Shown piece after piece: positions 41,414 through 50,180 of a stretch of 64,000 nucleotides of DNA. Within the stretch, counting starts at the first letter, position 1; every line of letters starts with the position of its first letter. A model generated the notes under the pieces. That model did not search any database. It was given only the letters and a program-made list of their open reading frames with translations, and was not told where the DNA came from. The stretch is taken from positions 62,001 to 126,000 of the forward strand of contig NZ_ATAY01000063.1 of NCBI RefSeq assembly GCF_000421965.1, written 5' to 3'. A program made the position numbers and the translations under genes. This DNA is from Ruminiclostridium papyrosolvens C7. GTDB taxonomy: Bacteria; Bacillota; Clostridia; Acetivibrionales; DSM-1351.

Positions 41414-42133
41414 ATGAGAGATAATTCTGTTTTTAGTTCTAATAAAAAAATGATTGAAAAAGAAATCAAAGATGGCCTGAATATTCTTAATAATAGTTAT
41501 AAGCTTAATGAAATAAACTGTGGGCAGTTTTCCAATCTCCAGATACAAAATATAGCATATAATATCAAACAGTATGAAATTGTTGGTGTTGGTAATCTGT
41601 TGTTGATGGAATCAAAAGATTCACCTGAGCTACAGATGCTTTCTTTTGTTATAACACCTTACTATAAAAATTTACCTCTTTTCTCAAGCGACTATTTATT
41701 TATCGGGGAAAAACGGAATTTTTTAGTTGAGTATTATGATTTGGTAAGTGAAAAGGATTCGCTGTATAATTCATATCTTGACAAACTCCGGGCTATAAAA
41801 GATAAATATGAAGATTTACCTGATATGAAACTTAAAGAATGCTGGTATGACTCATTAAAAACTGTATGCATAGCCAAAAAAACTACAATTGCACAGGATG
41901 ATATTATGCTTTCTATTTTCAATGAAAATTTACATACATTTATCGAAACAGAACAGCAAACTGATATTCTTACAGAAAGCGAAAAGAAGGTCAAATGCCA
42001 GATTACAAGAGATTACGTAAACAAGCTGGTTGATAGCGGAGGAGTATCTACAAATGTATTTAAGAATTCCATGGGTGCCGAATCTACAAAGAAATTCTTC
42101 AATGATGTTTTCTTTGGGACAGAAAAGTTTTAG
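41414..42133 (+). CDS. Protein resembling ferredoxin-dependent bilin reductases (PcyA/HY2 fold)
   Basis: 239 residues; AAAGGA 8 bases before the ATG. Read against PcyA from memory, the order of segments agrees: LQMLSFVITPYYKNLPLFSSD parallels the PcyA strands carrying 'P...LPLFGCD', with Asp93 at the position of the catalytic Asp105; and the C-terminal helix GAESTKKFFNDVFFG parallels the family's end (G-x-x-x...Y...V.F). The PcyA His88 position is Ser here. No bilin or phytochrome gene is visible. An alternative is a new, merely fold-related protein. It is divergent from the flavoprotein pair and convergent with the radical SAM operon. The family call is an inference. Confidence 0.45.
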   Translation: MRDNSVFSSNKKMIEKEIKDGLNILNNSYKLNEINCGQFSNLQIQNIAYNIKQYEIVGVGNLLLMESKDSPELQMLSFVITPYYKNLPLFSSDYLFIGEKRNFLVEYYDLVSEKDSLYNSYLDKLRAIKDKYEDLPDMKLKECWYDSLKTVCIAKKTTIAQDDIMLSIFNENLHTFIETEQQTDILTESEKKVKCQITRDYVNKLVDSGGVSTNVFKNSMGAESTKKFFNDVFFGTEKF

Positions 42134-42202
42134 TCTGCACAAGCCACTTTGAAAAAGTGAATAATATACAATCAGTTTAGTATTCATATATTTTACCTCC
42201 TA

Positions 42203-42232
42203 GCAAAAATCCCCCAAACCGTAGGTTGGGGG
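42203..42232 (-). terminator. Terminator of the radical SAM operon
   Basis: CCCCCAAACC (42211-42220) and GGTTGGGGG (42224-42232) form a G/C-rich stem with one bulged A; on the minus strand it is followed by ATTTTTGC. It lies 24 bases after the last gene of the operon (stop at 42256) and also faces the convergent gene. Confidence 0.85.
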
Positions 42233-42255
42233 AACATAAAAACTCTCTAAATCAG

Positions 42256-43038
42256 CTAAAATGCATTCCCCGATTGACTCCAGATATTTTTTGCATCCTC
42301 CAGGCATGATATGTCATGGCAAAAGCCATCTTCAAAAGTGTACCCATATACATTTAGTTTACTCTCTATTGCTTTATAAAAAATATCGTACATTAGAAGC
42401 TCCTTATTGACGCTTGTACTATTACGTGTATTTTCAACATATTCAACCAATAAATTTAGAAAGCTGTCTTCCCATATTAATATATTCCAGGTATTGTTAG
42501 CTGACGGATTTTGAGGCTTGTCCTCTATTCTTATTACTCTGCCATCATCCCGCATAATTACAGGCCCCAACCTTTCAGCATGACTGGTTGGGAAAACCCC
42601 AAGTGTCAAATCAGCACCTTTTTTGGTATGAAATTCATAAAGTTGTTTAAAGCTATCTTGTGGATATATTATGGTATCCGGAAATTTCATAAATACTGTA
42701 TGCCCCCTTAAAAATGGGGCTGATTCATTTATAGCATAAGGAATACCGTACTCATTGTTGCAAAGATTCTGATATACGAATGCAAAATTAGCTTTTGTAT
42801 TGCCTACATAATAATCATTAATGCTCTGAATTATTGCTTCTTTTTCTTTGCTTACTGTACATATTATATCATTTGCTCCTCCAATAACCAGCGTCTGAAT
42901 GGCATTTTCAATTAAAAGAACAACATCATTACCTTGTTCGCTTGGTACAAATACAGGCAATAATTCTTTCAATAGTCTAAAAGGCTTCATTCTCATACCA
43001 CGCCCACCTGCTGGTATATAACCAATCAAAGGCTTCAT
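42256..43038 (-). CDS. Sugar-phosphate nucleotidyltransferase-like protein
   Basis: 260 residues, NTP_transferase fold: IGYIPAGGRGMRMKPFRLLKELLPV is the nucleotide-binding start (G-G-R-G-x-R-M, then Lys-Glu-Leu-Leu-Pro as in RmlA/GalU). MKFPDTIIYP holds a metal-binding Asp and GPVIMRDDGRVIRIEDKP resembles the V-E-K-P sugar loop. It probably makes an NDP-sugar. Final gene of the long operon; a strong AAGGGGG precedes the ATG. It would feed the two GT-B-like proteins of the cluster. The sugar is unknown. Confidence 0.8.
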   Translation of the reverse strand: MKPLIGYIPAGGRGMRMKPFRLLKELLPVFVPSEQGNDVVLLIENAIQTLVIGGANDIICTVSKEKEAIIQSINDYYVGNTKANFAFVYQNLCNNEYGIPYAINESAPFLRGHTVFMKFPDTIIYPQDSFKQLYEFHTKKGADLTLGVFPTSHAERLGPVIMRDDGRVIRIEDKPQNPSANNTWNILIWEDSFLNLLVEYVENTRNSTSVNKELLMYDIFYKAIESKLNVYGYTFEDGFCHDISCLEDAKNIWSQSGNAF

Positions 43039-43080
43039 AGCTATACCCCCTTGAAACTATTTATTTTATTTTCTTATGTA

Positions 43081-43767
43081 TTAGTATTTTCTTCCAATTA
43101 ATGTTAACCAAAATCCCAATCCTATAGTCCATGCCAATGATAAAATTGATTCCTTCAACAAAAAACATCCGTTCTGGATTAGATTATTAAGAACTTCCGT
43201 AATACCGATACTTGGAATAAAAACAAAGATATTGTACGTCCATCCCGGTAAAGTCTTATATACGGATACAATTAAGAATAGACTGACCATTACAGCAGCC
43301 GACACCGCTGAACCGTTTTTTGATGAACTTATTTTAAAGCCTATAATTGCACCTATTTCTACGAATATAATGCCTCCGATAATCATGGGTAGCAATAATT
43401 TTAGTATTACTAATTTAAATCCTTCATTTATAATAAATACAAGTATTTGTGAAAATATGGAGAATAATAAAATAGTTAAGCCCTTTGCCATCAATATCTG
43501 CCTGAAATTTAACGGTGAACACAGCAAAGCATCTATTGTCTTGCCTTCCCTTTCTTCAATAAGATTAGGCCCTGTCAGCATAATGCCTACCATCACTTGG
43601 GCAAACAAAATCCAAATAGAAAGAAGTAAAAAACCTGCATTTGACTTACTCATTGCAGCAGTAACAACCTTTGACATAAATATTGGCATAAGTATTACTA
43701 CTATTATGGCAGGATTTTTTAATAAATCCTTAATTTCATGCTTCATTAATACGATTATCTGTCTCAA
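43081..43767 (-). CDS. ABC-2 type exporter permease
   Basis: 228 residues with six hydrophobic segments; the second cytoplasmic loop LIEEREGKTIDALLCSPLNFRQILMAKGL is the classic ABC-2 permease signature (E-R-E-x-G-T/K-x-x-x-L-L-x-x-P). Overlaps the ATPase gene by 4 bases. With it, it should export the product of the operon, such as a modified peptide or glycoconjugate. Confidence 0.88.
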   Translation of the reverse strand: MRQIIVLMKHEIKDLLKNPAIIVVILMPIFMSKVVTAAMSKSNAGFLLLSIWILFAQVMVGIMLTGPNLIEEREGKTIDALLCSPLNFRQILMAKGLTILLFSIFSQILVFIINEGFKLVILKLLLPMIIGGIIFVEIGAIIGFKISSSKNGSAVSAAVMVSLFLIVSVYKTLPGWTYNIFVFIPSIGITEVLNNLIQNGCFLLKESILSLAWTIGLGFWLTLIGRKY

Positions 43768-44612
43768 CTTAATTCCCTCCCTGTTATAGTTGCAAATACT
43801 TCTGCCAGTGAATTTTCACCTTTTTTCATACTGACAATTTTATCATCGCTCATCAACTGCGCAATCTTTTTTTCTGTCTCATCAGTACCCATTGGCAAAC
43901 TTTCTTTTACTAATTTATCTTCCTTCATATACTCAATGTAAACTTCTTTTTTACAATATTTGCTTTTTAAATTCTCGGGCTTATCAATAGCCGCCAATTT
44001 TCCATTATACATTATACCTACCCGAGTGCTTAATTCATCAGCATCATGCATATCATGTGTAGTCAATATAACTGTTGTCCCCTGTTTGTTAAGCTCTTTA
44101 ATATAATTACGTATTAACGCTGCTGTATTTGGGTCAAGACCACTTGTTGGCTCATCAAGAACTACTATCTTGGGTTTATGCAACATGGCTCTTGCTATTA
44201 AAACTCTTTGCTTCCACCCTTTTGATAGTGTACCAACTTTTACATCTTGCTGACTGCTTAACTGTAAATCCTCCATAACCTTGTTAACCTGAGAATCACT
44301 TACTCCATACAAATCGCCAAAAAGCTTCAGATTTTTTTTTATGGAAGATCTCACATACAGGTTTGGAAGCTCGAATACCACTCCTATATCCGTATGAACT
44401 TTCTTTTTTTCTGTAAGAACGTTATGACCATTTACCCATATTTCACCTTGCGTAGGTTTCAGTAAACCAATCATCATTCTTATAGTAGTTGTCTTACCTG
44501 CTCCATTCGGGCCCAGAAAACCAAACAATTCCCCTTGTTCAATTGTAAGAGACAAGTCATCTACCACTTTTTTGTTATTATAATATTTATAAACATTTTT
44601 AAGCTCTATCAC
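43764..44612 (-). CDS. ABC exporter ATP-binding protein
   Basis: 282 residues: Walker A GPNGAGKTT, Q-loop region DIGVVFELPNLYVRS (Glu in place of the usual Gln), signature TLSKGWKQRVLIARAML (S-K-G-W instead of S-G-G-Q), Walker B KIVVLDEPTSGLDP, H-loop TTHDMHDAD. The C-terminal ~70 residues are the extension common to drug/antibiotic exporters of the CcmA/NatA type. Overlaps both the helical-repeat gene before it and the permease after it, so all three are translationally coupled. Confidence 0.9.
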   Translation of the reverse strand: MIELKNVYKYYNNKKVVDDLSLTIEQGELFGFLGPNGAGKTTTIRMMIGLLKPTQGEIWVNGHNVLTEKKKVHTDIGVVFELPNLYVRSSIKKNLKLFGDLYGVSDSQVNKVMEDLQLSSQQDVKVGTLSKGWKQRVLIARAMLHKPKIVVLDEPTSGLDPNTAALIRNYIKELNKQGTTVILTTHDMHDADELSTRVGIMYNGKLAAIDKPENLKSKYCKKEVYIEYMKEDKLVKESLPMGTDETEKKIAQLMSDDKIVSMKKGENSLAEVFATITGRELS

Positions 44613-45289
44613 AAATAATCACTCCTTAATTTAGTAACATTTTGATGCCCCTGATTGTCACTGGTAAAATACTTTTTAGCCAATATCTTTACTTTACTTT
44701 CTATTTCATAATCATTGGCATTATGAATCTTTTTCATAAATTCCTGAATTCTGGCAAACAAGTATTTCTTTAATATAGGAAATTTTATAGTTCCAATTGG
44801 AATAGCTTTTTCTCCTTTAGCTAAAAAATCAACACATTTTTGCCGATCTTCTTCTATAATAAAAGCATACTCTGCACGACATATGTACGGAAATATAAAA
44901 TACGCTTCTTTTTGTTCTGTACAATCCTGCATTTGCAACAAGGCATCCAGAGTTTCCAGCAATTCTTCATCGTATCGTACAATTTCACTAATTGAAAGAA
45001 GGACATTAGCTTTAAGAGCATGAACCAACCAGTAGTCAGGAATAATTTTTAATACTCTCTCATACGCCTCAAAGAATACATCTACGTTTTGGGTAGACAA
45101 GGAGTTTTCTTTTTTCGAACTCTTAATCATATTCAATAACCCATATGCGAAAGCCGCTTCGGCATTATTAGGATTATCTATGTAATATTTCTCCATCTGA
45201 GCCTCAATTCTTTCAGATCGTGAAGGAAAATTGCTCATTAGGATTATTGTATTAAGTAATTCTTCATCATTTTTATCAAGATATTTCAA
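44609..45289 (-). CDS. Cluster-specific helical protein, paralogue A
   Basis: 226 residues from a TTG with AAAGGGG 8 bases upstream. One of three paralogues in this operon (also 51440-52111 and 61183-61863), each starting M-K/R-Y-I/L-x-x and sharing a core: a 'P-D-Y/D-W-L/F-V' helix turn, then L-x-x-L-P/S-E, then E-x-x-x-Y-F-x-x-P-Y-I-x-x-A-x-Y. All-helical with a TPR-like repeat (AAFAYGLLNMIKSS / FFEAYERVLKIIPDYWLVHALKANVLL). I know no named family for it. It could be a scaffold or a substrate-recognition adaptor for the modifying enzymes. Coupled to the ABC ATPase gene. Confidence 0.7.
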   Translation of the reverse strand: MKYLDKNDEELLNTIILMSNFPSRSERIEAQMEKYYIDNPNNAEAAFAYGLLNMIKSSKKENSLSTQNVDVFFEAYERVLKIIPDYWLVHALKANVLLSISEIVRYDEELLETLDALLQMQDCTEQKEAYFIFPYICRAEYAFIIEEDRQKCVDFLAKGEKAIPIGTIKFPILKKYLFARIQEFMKKIHNANDYEIESKVKILAKKYFTSDNQGHQNVTKLRSDYL

Positions 45290-45314
45290 TACATTCGCCC
45301 CTTTAGTATAATAA

Positions 45315-46538
45315 TTACTTATCCAGAGATAGAGACTTTATCATCATATGAAGGTGTTCCAAAGCCTTTGCCTTTTGTTTTTTAGTAACAGCACTCCATC
45401 TATCTTTAGTTTCAGGAGAAAGCAAATATGTAATCCGTTGTGTAAGTCGTTTTGATATATTGTTGCTTTGTGGTATTTTAGCAAAACTCCTTAATTGTGG
45501 CTCACCACATATTTCAATAATAGGTGAAAAATAGAACTCTTCAAGTTCTGATTCCCACATCAAGTCTCGCAGCTTACTTCCTAGTGTTTCGTTTCCAAGA
45601 TAGCAATCCAATGCAAGAGTTGGAACGCTTTGCGCAATGGCGGAAATAATGCTGTGATACCTCATTGATAAGTATGCATCCATCCGACCAACCAGAAGCC
45701 ATATCTGAGTTGGAGTCAATTTTTCAGTAACAAGGTATGCATCGGGACAAAGGTCGGCAAGTATCTTACATGCAGCACCATCATCATACATTTCTCCTAC
45801 AGGAAAAATAATTATTTTAGCGCCTTCCGAAATACTGTGCTGGAGTTGGTTCAAAGTTTTTGCAAGCTCCTCCAAGAATTGCTTCAGTGGTGGTCGTGTT
45901 ATTTCCGAACCAATGGATATTCCTATAAGATACTTGTTTTTGTCGAGATTATACTTTACTTCAATCTCATTTATAAGTTCCGGGCAACTCATCTCCATTG
46001 CAGTAACTAAAGAAGGCACACGATTTATCATCTCAGTTGCGCATCCCGCCAGCTCAAGCAACCGCTGAGTGGTTATTGAACGGACACTGGTATAATCAAT
46101 AATTTCTGTAGCTTCTTTAATTTTAAGATACCATTCGGACAATTTTTTATCATTTAATGGCGACCATATACTTCCAACTGCATTCCAGGCTGTTTTGGGA
46201 AGCCTTTCATGTTTTATTTGGGAACCATATAGAAGAATTGGGTCATACTCCGGAAGAGGTACTAGAAGCCCACCTCCACCCATTATCAGTGCATCATAAT
46301 CGTAAATACTTTCCCAAAATTCTTCTTTTAACAAATATGCAGGCTGCGTAATACACTCTAATGGTCCTCTTCGCTGCTGTCCCAGTAAAGAACGAGCCAT
46401 TGTTGATAAATTTATGGAGAAACATGAAATATCAACATCACCCAGCTCTTTTTCAAGTAAGGATTTTGTTGCCATGGCCTCTAAATTATCACCAGTATTA
46501 TTAATGCCAAATAACCCTAGCAATCCGATTTTTTTCAT
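45315..46538 (-). CDS. Polysaccharide pyruvyl transferase family protein
   Basis: 407 residues; the ATG at 46538 is 8 bases after GAGG. Pattern of the PS_pyruv_trans (PF04230) family: GLFGINNTGDNLEAMAT at the start, DYDALIMGGGGLLVPLPEYD, a middle Rossmann-like half (YLIGISIGSE), and DAYLSMRYHSIISAIAQSVPTLALD (the family's R-x-H-x-x-I-x-A). Known members add pyruvate ketals to sugars of cell-surface polymers (CsaB, EpsL); others act in unknown peptides. Here it would decorate a sugar or the peptide product. An independent promoter may lie just upstream (46584-46612). Confidence 0.82.
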   Translation of the reverse strand: MKKIGLLGLFGINNTGDNLEAMATKSLLEKELGDVDISCFSINLSTMARSLLGQQRRGPLECITQPAYLLKEEFWESIYDYDALIMGGGGLLVPLPEYDPILLYGSQIKHERLPKTAWNAVGSIWSPLNDKKLSEWYLKIKEATEIIDYTSVRSITTQRLLELAGCATEMINRVPSLVTAMEMSCPELINEIEVKYNLDKNKYLIGISIGSEITRPPLKQFLEELAKTLNQLQHSISEGAKIIIFPVGEMYDDGAACKILADLCPDAYLVTEKLTPTQIWLLVGRMDAYLSMRYHSIISAIAQSVPTLALDCYLGNETLGSKLRDLMWESELEEFYFSPIIEICGEPQLRSFAKIPQSNNISKRLTQRITYLLSPETKDRWSAVTKKQKAKALEHLHMMIKSLSLDK

Positions 46539-46583
46539 TATCATTACCTCTATGATATGTACAGGTAGTGTATTTTTATGTAT

Positions 46584-46612
46584 ATTCTACCTTTTATGTA
46601 ATTAAATATCAA
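46584..46612 (-). promoter_or_regulatory. Possible internal promoter
   Basis: TTGATA (46607-46612) and TAGAAT (46584-46589) on the minus strand with a 17-base spacer, in the longest gap (86 bases) of the operon. It could give extra transcription of the pyruvyl transferase, exporter and nucleotidyltransferase genes. Confidence 0.4.
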
Positions 46613-46624
46613 CACGCATTTTTT

Positions 46625-48316
46625 TTAAAGCCTCTGTATACCCTGTAGATCACTCATTTTTATAACTCCTTGCTGAACATACTTCATTGCTTCCTGCATT
46701 AGTTTTCCATCCATAAGTTTTTTGGTCCTCTTAATCTTCTCCACAGTATCATTAAATATTTGCTGTGAATCCCTTTGGCCTATTTCCCTGAAATTATATA
46801 CCTTAATCATGTTGTTATAGTGTATTGGGTTTTTTCCATTCTTAAAAAGCTGTAAATCCCTTGTAAGTATGTCCTCCCATGTAATATCAGAAAAAACTTC
46901 TATATTGTACTTTTCAGGGTATCTGAACATTTCACTTCCCGGCATAGGTATATAGTGGTTAATGGTCATAAAGCTGATTTTCTCCAGATTTCTCTTAAGG
47001 TAATTATAGCTTTCTAGAAAATCCTCCTGTCCTTCTGTAGGCATACCAAGTATAATTTCCAGTTCAGGCCAGATACCAATTTCATTACACCAACTCATAA
47101 CCTGCTCAGCCTGTTTCAAATCAATCTTTTTATTTATCCTTTTTATCAGGCCTTCACTTCCGCTTTCCATTCCAAATACCAGTTTACGACAACCGGCCTT
47201 ATACATTAATTTAATTATTTCGTAGTCAGTATTATCAAAGCGGGCACAATCAGACCAGTAGATATTGAGATTATTTTCAATAATCCCATTACAAAGCTCT
47301 CTTATATATCTCTTACTCAGATTAACCGCATTATTAATGAAATAAAAATATGGTGTATTATATTTTTGTTTTATTATCTTTAACTCCGAAATTACCTGCT
47401 CAACTTTAGCAATAACAGGAGTTGGCGATTCAGGATCACTCTCAACACAAAAAGCACAGTTATAGGGACAGTTATAATTAAATATGTAGGGAATAATAAG
47501 AGTTTTTTCATAGCCTTCCTCTGTCGGCTCACTTTTATTTCTTAAAGGCTTAGTGAATGCAAATGGATATCGGAATAATGAAATCATGTTTTCATCATAT
47601 CCATCCTTTTTAATGCAATTATAATAATCCTTTAATTTGAGTCCATCAAAATCAGGCATAACAATACGACGTTTTTCCGATGGATTCGCAACAAGGTTCC
47701 CAGAGGAATTTAGATAGCACAAGCCGTTTATCTTATGAATTTCTTCATCCCCTTCGTTATTTCGCAAAGCCTGTATAAGCTTATATAGAGATTCCTCTCC
47801 AGGCCCTATGATAATATACGGAAATCTTTTTAGCCATACTTCAAACAGTTCATCATATATAGGCCGGTAGTTTATCATAGAGGACAAATTAAATCCCCCA
47901 AACACTAAAGGCTTTTGCCAATGCCTTTCTATGTATTCACCAAAAATTAAGCCTGCAAAAGTCTGTACCCAAGAAAGATGAGGTCCAACAGATAAAGCAA
48001 CCATGTCATATTTCGCTATGTTAATATCTTTTAACATAGTCTGTACAAATTCATCAAAAAACTGGTTATCTCCCCCGTTTATATAATTAAAAACAGCTTC
48101 CTTATCAAAAAATCTTTCAAATTCACTATGTTCAATCCCGGATCCGCATTTTTCCTCCATTAGGGGAAGTAAATCAAATTGGTCAACATCTATTCCCCGC
48201 TGACGAAGATAGCCGGTAATAATACCAAGTGATAAAGGTAGAATTCTTGTCCCTACGGCACCAAAAAGAGCATCCTCACTAGGCATTTGTATTAGGCAGA
48301 ACGAATCAATTTTCAT
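46625..48316 (-). CDS. B12-binding-type radical SAM protein, copy 1
   Basis: 563 residues from the ATG at 48316, 8 bases after AAAGGAG. The first ~190 residues resemble the B12-binding domain fused to BchE/MiaB-like radical SAM enzymes (PLSLGIITGYLRQRGIDVDQFDL; MVALSVGP; PLVFGGFN; IIIGPGEESL), but no D-x-H-x-x-G cobalamin-ligand motif is visible. The radical SAM core starts at NYNCPYNCAFC (Cys283, 287, 290), followed by MESGSEGLIKRINKK. B12 radical SAM enzymes do methylations and ring formations; without the base-on/base-off His the cofactor may bind differently. Paralogue at 52497-54167. Confidence 0.82.
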   Translation of the reverse strand: MKIDSFCLIQMPSEDALFGAVGTRILPLSLGIITGYLRQRGIDVDQFDLLPLMEEKCGSGIEHSEFERFFDKEAVFNYINGGDNQFFDEFVQTMLKDINIAKYDMVALSVGPHLSWVQTFAGLIFGEYIERHWQKPLVFGGFNLSSMINYRPIYDELFEVWLKRFPYIIIGPGEESLYKLIQALRNNEGDEEIHKINGLCYLNSSGNLVANPSEKRRIVMPDFDGLKLKDYYNCIKKDGYDENMISLFRYPFAFTKPLRNKSEPTEEGYEKTLIIPYIFNYNCPYNCAFCVESDPESPTPVIAKVEQVISELKIIKQKYNTPYFYFINNAVNLSKRYIRELCNGIIENNLNIYWSDCARFDNTDYEIIKLMYKAGCRKLVFGMESGSEGLIKRINKKIDLKQAEQVMSWCNEIGIWPELEIILGMPTEGQEDFLESYNYLKRNLEKISFMTINHYIPMPGSEMFRYPEKYNIEVFSDITWEDILTRDLQLFKNGKNPIHYNNMIKVYNFREIGQRDSQQIFNDTVEKIKRTKKLMDGKLMQEAMKYVQQGVIKMSDLQGIQRL

Positions 48317-48344
48317 TTTGATTTCTCCTTTCAACTATCTCACA

Positions 48345-49229
48345 TCATGTATTGGAATAAATCAAATCCTTCAAGTTGTGATATTGCTTGCATTTCACAC
48401 AGAAGCGACCTGTTCTAAACTCTTCATATGAACGTTTATCCCACATTTTTTGGAAATCATCATGAAATAAATTACCAACCTGTGGGCGACCGCAATAATA
48501 ATCACAGCAGGTATATACATTTCCATTCTTTGATACTACTGCAATAGGTGCATCATTAAAGGTACACTTCGCCTCAAATGGCCCTTCATAGGCGATACCC
48601 GCTTCTTTTAATCCCTCTTCAAGGCTACACAATTTAGTATCAATGTCATTAATATTAGCTTTTACCCATCTTGATTGTCCTAGAGGAAAACCTATTTTAA
48701 AACGTTTAACCTTATACTTTATTGCCATCTCCTTCAAAGCATCCAGTTCTTCCATGTTTTCCTTAACTAAGGTACAATTAAAAGCGATATTAGTGTTGTA
48801 CTTTAATGAGTTCTCCAGATTATTAAGCAGAACATCAAACCTATAGCTACTGCAAACCCTTTTCATTTCCTTTTCAGATGCACCATCTACAGAAAAAGAA
48901 ACAGCATCTATATTGCCATGCGCCATAAGTTTCTCATAATCAATAGGAACAGAACCATTTGTTACAAGTACAATCTTTTTGTCACTGAATATCTCCAGTA
49001 TCTGATAAAAATTTTTATGAACCAATGATTCACCTAAGCCGCAAAGGGCTATATAATCGAACTTGGAAATATTATCTTTGATTGCAATAATTCTTTCTAT
49101 TGGTAAATCTGAAGGGTCCTTTATCAATTTTCTGGCAACACAGTAGCTACATGCAAGATTACACTTTGTGGTTATTTCGAATAAAACCATTTGCGGTATT
49201 CTCTTGTAAAAATCAGTTTTTGTATTCAT
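48345..49229 (-). CDS. Radical SAM/SPASM protein, 'GxGES' type, copy 1
   Basis: 294 residues. Radical SAM cluster in ITTKCNLACSYC (Cys23, 27, 30); the glycine motif is CGLGESLVHK in place of the usual GGEP; later DAVSFSVDGAS. The C-terminal region has Cys residues (VYTCCDYYC, then FCVKCKQY) that could hold an auxiliary Fe-S cluster as in SPASM or twitch domains. Sister proteins at 56346 and 60230 share the VTTxCxLxCxYC and GIGES motifs and a TNGxVPIDYxKL stretch. SPASM proteins typically act on ribosomal peptides. Lies between the unknown gene at 49242 and the B12-type enzyme. Confidence 0.85.
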   Translation of the reverse strand: MNTKTDFYKRIPQMVLFEITTKCNLACSYCVARKLIKDPSDLPIERIIAIKDNISKFDYIALCGLGESLVHKNFYQILEIFSDKKIVLVTNGSVPIDYEKLMAHGNIDAVSFSVDGASEKEMKRVCSSYRFDVLLNNLENSLKYNTNIAFNCTLVKENMEELDALKEMAIKYKVKRFKIGFPLGQSRWVKANINDIDTKLCSLEEGLKEAGIAYEGPFEAKCTFNDAPIAVVSKNGNVYTCCDYYCGRPQVGNLFHDDFQKMWDKRSYEEFRTGRFCVKCKQYHNLKDLIYSNT

Positions 49230-49241
49230 TCCATCTCCTCA

Positions 49242-50150
49242 CTATGCAAGAGATTCACATAGCACTCTTCGCCTTATATGGACAGGTGTTTTTACGCTTC
49301 CTTCCTGCAAGGCTATGTAGCTCTCCAACATTGTACCTCTCTCAATATCATGGCTGTCTAAGCTGACCCAGAGCTGACCATGATAATAGGATGTTCCGTT
49401 TCTTTGAATATTAGATGCATTTTTTTCCTGCATTTTAACCTGTGAGTAATCACAGTAATAGTCAAAAACAGCACAAAACTTATTATTAGCCTTTCCGTAC
49501 CCCGTAAATTTCAAATAAAAATTGCCATTTCTAAAAAATGAATTATCCGAATACAGACCAAGTCCTATTTTAGCATCTTGCGTATGCTCCAATTCCGGTG
49601 GTGTAATTTTTACCCACTGGTCAAGGTTCCAGCCTTTATTGGTATACGAATGTACATATATATATGATAAATAATTATCAAATGCCAATATGTCAAAAGT
49701 CTGCATAACTGCAAGATATATTGAGGGTAGCTTTGGAAGTCCACTAAAGGTTTTTTCAATGGAATCAAAACACTTTTTATAATCTTCAGAATTTACAATA
49801 TTTCTATTCTTGGCTTTTATCTCCTCTAGCCGTTCATTTGATAAAATCATATGTGAATAGAATTCCCTCTTTTGCATAAATGTCCAGTCTATTGATACAT
49901 CCGGCTTTTTAGGCAACTTGTTTGTAAATGACATTGTATCCCACTTGTTTGTAACAAAGGCAATAGCATCCTGGTAAACATGATTGATAACTCTTGTAAA
50001 TCTTGAGTCAAGTTGCTGACGTTTGTATACTTTACCCATTGAATTCAGATATAAGTTATCCATTCGTATTTTGAATGCCCGGCTGTCCTGAGGCTTAAAA
50101 TGTTTTTCGATTATCAGCGGTTTATCTAATATGTTATATAAACTTTCCAA
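49242..50150 (-). CDS. Unknown protein of the radical SAM operon
   Basis: 302 residues, no family that I recognise and no paralogue in the window. The N-terminal ~170 residues are helical and rich in aromatic and charged residues (RVINHVYQDAIAFVTNKWD, SIDWTFMQKREFYSHMI); the C-terminal ~130 look beta-rich (GNFYLKFTGYGKANNKFCAVFDYYCDY, TSYYHGQLWVSLDSHD). Five Cys, none in a clear metal motif. No membrane segment or signal peptide. Its place between the GT-B-like gene and a SPASM gene suggests a part in product assembly, perhaps a tailoring enzyme or binding protein. Confidence 0.65.
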   Translation of the reverse strand: MESLYNILDKPLIIEKHFKPQDSRAFKIRMDNLYLNSMGKVYKRQQLDSRFTRVINHVYQDAIAFVTNKWDTMSFTNKLPKKPDVSIDWTFMQKREFYSHMILSNERLEEIKAKNRNIVNSEDYKKCFDSIEKTFSGLPKLPSIYLAVMQTFDILAFDNYLSYIYVHSYTNKGWNLDQWVKITPPELEHTQDAKIGLGLYSDNSFFRNGNFYLKFTGYGKANNKFCAVFDYYCDYSQVKMQEKNASNIQRNGTSYYHGQLWVSLDSHDIERGTMLESYIALQEGSVKTPVHIRRRVLCESLA

Positions 50151-50180
50151 CCCGGTTCACCCCTTAATAAATGGTTTTTA

